The translations under genes and the position numbers were made by a program. This document shows positions 58,126 through 61,433 of a stretch of 61,433 nucleotides of DNA, in pieces; within the stretch, counting starts at the first letter, position 1, and each line of letters opens with the position of its first letter. Below the pieces are notes generated by a model. The model did not search any database. It worked only from the letters and a program-made list of their open reading frames with translations, and was not told where the DNA came from. Source of the stretch: Acholeplasmatales bacterium (GTDB lineage Bacteria > Bacillota_I > Bacilli_A > Izemoplasmatales > Izemoplasmataceae); assembly GCA_007694145.1 (NCBI GenBank), contig RECF01000055.1:1-61433 (forward strand), written 5' to 3'.

Positions 58126-61041
58126 ATGATAAACGGGACAGGTGACACCATGCATGACAAGACATCAGAGTTGCCAAACACGGTACTTGGGCATTTCGAT
58201 CATCCCGATACTTTGCCGGGTTTACGGATTATTTTTGCGGCATTCGTATTGCTTTATGGGGCGGTTGCCTACACGGACATTCTCTATTTTCCTGAAGACT
58301 GGCCGCTACTTTGGGTGCTGCGATTTGGTGTGGTCATACCGCTGCTGATCTCAACCATTATTCTGTCTTATCGGTCGATTTTCAAAGCCATCCAGCAGAT
58401 GTATGTAGCCGTGAATGTGTTTGTCGGTGGTGCCGTCATCGCGGTCATGTTCATATGGGCACCACATAACATCATTTACTATGGCGGTCTCTTCATGGTG
58501 CTTTTTTCTGGCTACTTCATTCTGCGGTTGCGCTTTTGGTATGCAACGGCAGTGGGGTGGGGGATTGTGCTGTTTTACTTCATCGGCGCGTTGGCCTCAC
58601 ATGGTAGGCTGGATGTGACAAGTGTCCATGCGATGGCTTATTTCGCCGGTGCGAACCTCATCGGTATGATTGGTCTTAAGTATCTAGAAAACTTGCACCG
58701 CCGACAAGTGCGGACGGGGACCGATTTAATCAACATGAACGCCAAATTGCAACAAAGTTCCCTTGAAAATGAAAAGCAACTTGAACAGCTGACGCAGTTC
58801 ATCACCGAAAACAGGACGCTCCACGAACAGTATCTTGAACAACAAGCACATGCTCAAGCATTGCAGACGACCCGGAAGCGTTTTGAAGATCTCGCCCGAA
58901 ATACGAAGACATTCTACTATGAAATCAATCCCGATGGACAGTTCACGTATGTCTCTAACTCGATTGAAGCCTTGCTCGGATACCATCCTGAACAACTCGT
59001 CGGCAAACGACGTTTGCAAGATCTCTTTCCGGAAGAAACCCGCACCGAAGACGCGACACGGTTGTTTGCGGCGACCAGCCCCGCCTCAATGGTCGAAGAC
59101 AGGCTGGTGAGCTTGCACGGTGCAAAGGGTCAAGTTCTTTGGGTCAACACCCACCTGCATCCTGTCATAGATGAATCAGGTGCGGTGTGCACGTATCAGG
59201 GCACTGCGATGGACATGACTGAGAAAAGGGCCGTCCAAAATGCCCTTGAAGCGGTGAGACCCATGGTCACCCAAGCGGATTTCGGCGCAGCCTTAGCGGA
59301 TCTTGAAGGCAAGTTTGTCTATGTCAATGACGCCTTTTGTCGCATGCACGGCTATACCCGTGAAGCACTCATTGGCCAACCGATCGCCATCGTGCACGAC
59401 CCTTTGCAAATGCCGCGTGTAGACGGCTTGATTGCACAGCTATTAGACCACGGGCGTTATACATCAGAAGAAGTATGGCACCGCAAAGCCGATGGGACGC
59501 TGTTTCCGACCATGATGTCCGCTGCGCTTGTAGTCCAAGATGGAAAGCCACGTTACATGTCGGCTACGATTCTTGACATCACCGAACTCGAGCAAACTAA
59601 GACGGAACTGCTTGATGCGGAAAAACGGTACCGTCTCGTCAGTGAACTTTCTAATACAGGTGTTTGGGAGTTCAACATCGAGCAAAACTATCTTTGGTGC
59701 AGTCCAGAGTATTTCTCCTTGCTTGGTTATGAAGTGAATCGTTTTCAGCTTGCACCCGACAATCTTGATGAGACATGGTTAGACCTGCTTCATCCTGACG
59801 ACCGGGTTAAAGCCCAACAGACCTTTGCAAGATTTATTGCCGAAAAACCGGGCTGGCTTTATGAGAACCGTTTTCGGATGCGTAACGCTTCAGGAGACTA
59901 TCGCTGGATTTGGTCGCGCGGCAACTTCATTCGCGACAATCGTGATGCGCCGACGGGTACTATCATCGGCACCCATATCGACATCACCGAGCAAACATTG
60001 AAAGAACTTGAGATTGAGCGACTGAGCAAATATGATTACTTGACCGACATTCCCAACCGCCGTTATTTTCAGGAACAACTCGCCATGTTCACCCAACCAG
60101 CGTATTATCCCCTTGCCATCGCGATCATCGATGTCAATGGTCTGAAACTCGTCAATGATTCTTTTGGTCACAGCACCGGCAACCAAATGCTCAAACAGGT
60201 GGCTGCGCATCTTGATGCATTCAAACGACCGACTGACTTTGTCGCCCGAATCGGTGGCGATGAGTTTGTGTTGTTGTGTCCAAACACCGATGCCGTGCAA
60301 ATGGATACGATGCGGCAGGATTTGAACCGCCTCATCAGTGAAGAACGTATTGAAGGGATTGCCTATTCGCTTGCCTTTGGTTATGATATTTTACACACCG
60401 AAAGGCAAAACGTGCGCGATGTGTTGAAAGATGCCGAAAACCATATGTATAAAAACAAAGTCATCTTCGGCTCAAGTACACGCAACCAGGCGGTCATGAC
60501 CATTTTGCAGACGCTTACGACGAAGTACAAAGAAGAACGGGTCCATTCGGAGCGGGTCAGTCGTTATTGCCGGCAAATCGGTGAAGTGATGCAGCTGCGT
60601 GAAGAGGAGCTTGTTGAACTTGAGCTCGCTGGCAAGCTGCACGATATCGGCAAAATCTCGATTCCTGATCACATCTTGAGTAAACCGGGTCCTTTGACAG
60701 AGGATGAATGGGTCATCATGAAAGAACATACGATCAATGGCTACCAGATTCTTCGCGCGGCCGATCGGTATTCCAATCTCGCCGAATACGCCATGAGCCA
60801 CCATGAACGGATGGATGGCAATGGTTATCCCAATGGTCTCAAAGGTAAAGCCATTCCACTCTACGCGCGTATCATCTGCGTTGCCGATGCGTATGAGGCG
60901 ATGACCTCCGACCGCTATTACCGTAAAGGCATGAAAGTGTCCGAGGCAAAAGCGGAACTCAAAAAAAATGCGGGCAGCCAGTTCGACCCAGACATTGTCA
61001 ACATATTCATCAACAAGGTGCTCAAACGCAAGCAAGTTTGA
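58126..61041 (+). CDS. Membrane PAS-GGDEF-HD-GYP cyclic-di-GMP protein
   Basis: The 971-residue protein has about six membrane helices (residues 30-190), a coiled coil (about 190-245) and three PAS domains (about 250-380, 385-500 and 505-620). A GGDEF domain (about 635-780) carries an intact RIGGDEF near residue 709. An HD-GYP domain (about 790-965) carries LHDIGKIS near residue 838 and HHERMDGNGYP near residue 892. It could both make and break c-di-GMP in response to PAS signals. AAGGAG is close to the ATG at 58126 (3 bases); an ATG at 58150 with AGGTGA is an alternative. Confidence 0.94.
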   Translation: MINGTGDTMHDKTSELPNTVLGHFDHPDTLPGLRIIFAAFVLLYGAVAYTDILYFPEDWPLLWVLRFGVVIPLLISTIILSYRSIFKAIQQMYVAVNVFVGGAVIAVMFIWAPHNIIYYGGLFMVLFSGYFILRLRFWYATAVGWGIVLFYFIGALASHGRLDVTSVHAMAYFAGANLIGMIGLKYLENLHRRQVRTGTDLINMNAKLQQSSLENEKQLEQLTQFITENRTLHEQYLEQQAHAQALQTTRKRFEDLARNTKTFYYEINPDGQFTYVSNSIEALLGYHPEQLVGKRRLQDLFPEETRTEDATRLFAATSPASMVEDRLVSLHGAKGQVLWVNTHLHPVIDESGAVCTYQGTAMDMTEKRAVQNALEAVRPMVTQADFGAALADLEGKFVYVNDAFCRMHGYTREALIGQPIAIVHDPLQMPRVDGLIAQLLDHGRYTSEEVWHRKADGTLFPTMMSAALVVQDGKPRYMSATILDITELEQTKTELLDAEKRYRLVSELSNTGVWEFNIEQNYLWCSPEYFSLLGYEVNRFQLAPDNLDETWLDLLHPDDRVKAQQTFARFIAEKPGWLYENRFRMRNASGDYRWIWSRGNFIRDNRDAPTGTIIGTHIDITEQTLKELEIERLSKYDYLTDIPNRRYFQEQLAMFTQPAYYPLAIAIIDVNGLKLVNDSFGHSTGNQMLKQVAAHLDAFKRPTDFVARIGGDEFVLLCPNTDAVQMDTMRQDLNRLISEERIEGIAYSLAFGYDILHTERQNVRDVLKDAENHMYKNKVIFGSSTRNQAVMTILQTLTTKYKEERVHSERVSRYCRQIGEVMQLREEELVELELAGKLHDIGKISIPDHILSKPGPLTEDEWVIMKEHTINGYQILRAADRYSNLAEYAMSHHERMDGNGYPNGLKGKAIPLYARIICVADAYEAMTSDRYYRKGMKVSEAKAELKKNAGSQFDPDIVNIFINKVLKRKQV

Positions 61042-61056
61042 TGGCTTCAATCCTGT

Positions 61057-61086
61057 AACCCGGCAACTTGCATGTTGCCGGGTTTT
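61057..61086 (+). terminator. Intrinsic terminator
   Basis: AACCCGGCAAC and GTTGCCGGGTT pair perfectly over 11 bp with a 6-base loop, followed by TT and then G. It ends the cyclic-di-GMP gene. Confidence 0.88.
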
Positions 61087-61151
61087 GCACGCAAGAAGCA
61101 GGGGAGCAGCTGCAAGATAGTCATTTGAAATGGCCGAATGTCGTTTGATGG

Positions 61152-61180
61152 TTTACACGGTGCTTGATTTTGGGTATACT
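61152..61180 (+). promoter_or_regulatory. Promoter of the potassium transporter gene
   Basis: TTTACA (61152-61157), 17 bases and TATACT (61175-61180) lie 36 bases before the ATG at 61217. Confidence 0.65.
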
Positions 61181-61216
61181 CATAGATACAGGCATATCAG
61201 GGAAGTGGTGACCGCC

Positions 61217-61433
61217 ATGCGTGTAGTACTTCAAAAAATAAGACGCATCTTTTTCGGGACTTACGCTCGTGGGTATTCCACGGTGTATTTGTTGGCGATT
61301 TGTACCGGTGCGTTTATGCTCAAACTGCCATTCAGCATTCAAAGCGGTGTCACTTTTTCTTGGATTGATGCGCTGTTTACTTCCGCAAGTGCCCTCAGTG
61401 TGACGGGCCTTTCTTCGGTCGTCATCAAAGATG
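61217..61433 (+). CDS. Trk/Ktr-type potassium uptake membrane subunit, 5' part
   Basis: The frame is open to the window end and gives 72 residues. After a basic start and one hydrophobic segment (YLLAICTGAFMLKLPF) comes WIDALFTSASALSVTGLSSV, the first pore loop of TrkH/KtrB proteins with its selectivity-filter TGL. These subunits form the potassium (or sodium-coupled potassium) channel and need a cytosolic KtrA/TrkA partner. The start is weakly supported by the distant GGAAGTGG. Confidence 0.9.
   Translation, partial: MRVVLQKIRRIFFGTYARGYSTVYLLAICTGAFMLKLPFSIQSGVTFSWIDALFTSASALSVTGLSSVVIKD

Noticed and set aside
1-61433. Mycoplasma genetic code (TGA as Trp)
   Set aside because: Many genes end at TGA exactly where the family should end, and Trp is written TGG throughout.

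Overview
The window is about 50% GC, uses the standard bacterial code (TGA is a stop) and has Shine-Dalgarno sites close to AAGGAGG. It encodes many lipoproteins with short 'MKRL...AC' signal peptides, a type I glutamine synthetase of the Bacillota length, and a LiaRS/LnrJK-like regulatory cassette. This fits a member of the Bacillota, possibly a free-living lineage near the Mollicutes, but the lineage is a guess from style, not from a marker gene. No tRNA, rRNA, CRISPR array, prophage or insertion sequence was found.

Region 1 (1-18.0 kb) is a carbohydrate locus. It has the end of a sugar-binding lipoprotein, two MalF/MalG-type permeases, a cytosolic DUF1861 (mannogen phosphorylase-like) protein, a secreted GH125 exo-alpha-1,6-mannosidase, a secreted GH130 propeller with two discoidin modules, four secreted accessory proteins built from X2-like, beta-sandwich, FN3-like, GLUG and InlB-repeat modules, and a LacI-type regulator. 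The enzymes together point to mannan or high-mannose glycan use. No transporter ATPase is present, so a shared MsmX-type ATPase elsewhere is likely.

Region 2 (18.0-26.8 kb) holds single-gene units: a 970-residue lipoprotein of InlB repeats plus BspA-type leucine-rich repeats, a DUF5011-like lipoprotein, a MATE exporter and a second BspA-type lipoprotein.

Region 3 (26.8-37.4 kb) contains an ECF sigma factor, its RsgI-like membrane anti-sigma factor and a lipoprotein paralogue of the anti-sigma sensor domain. The same bipartite motif, CCAATAAA-N15-GTTWWA, lies upstream of the sigma operon, the lipoprotein gene and, 9 kb away, an operon for a small membrane protein plus a GlsB/YeaQ-type protein. 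I read this as the promoter of an envelope-stress regulon and consider it the most interesting find here. Between these lie glnA, a PLD-helicase-DUF3427 protein, a MutT-type NUDIX hydrolase and two membrane proteins, one of which has its ribosome-binding site in a hairpin that translation of the upstream gene should open.

Region 4 (37.4-48.5 kb) is mainly metabolic: threonine aldolase, a YgiQ radical SAM protein, an OFA-type MFS transporter, the riboflavin operon ribD-ribE-ribBA-ribH under an FMN riboswitch, a fusion of a catalytically degenerate beta-lactamase-like domain with a GNAT domain, and a DEAD-box RNA helicase with a terminator in its leader.

Region 5 (48.5-61.4 kb) has a CPBP protease, a five-gene ABC exporter and two-component cassette resembling lnrLMN-lnrJK, an alpha/alpha-toroid protein, a convergent two-gene operon of secreted proteins with TasA/SipW-style N-termini, a PAS-GGDEF-HD-GYP cyclic-di-GMP protein and the start of a Trk/Ktr-type potassium channel subunit.
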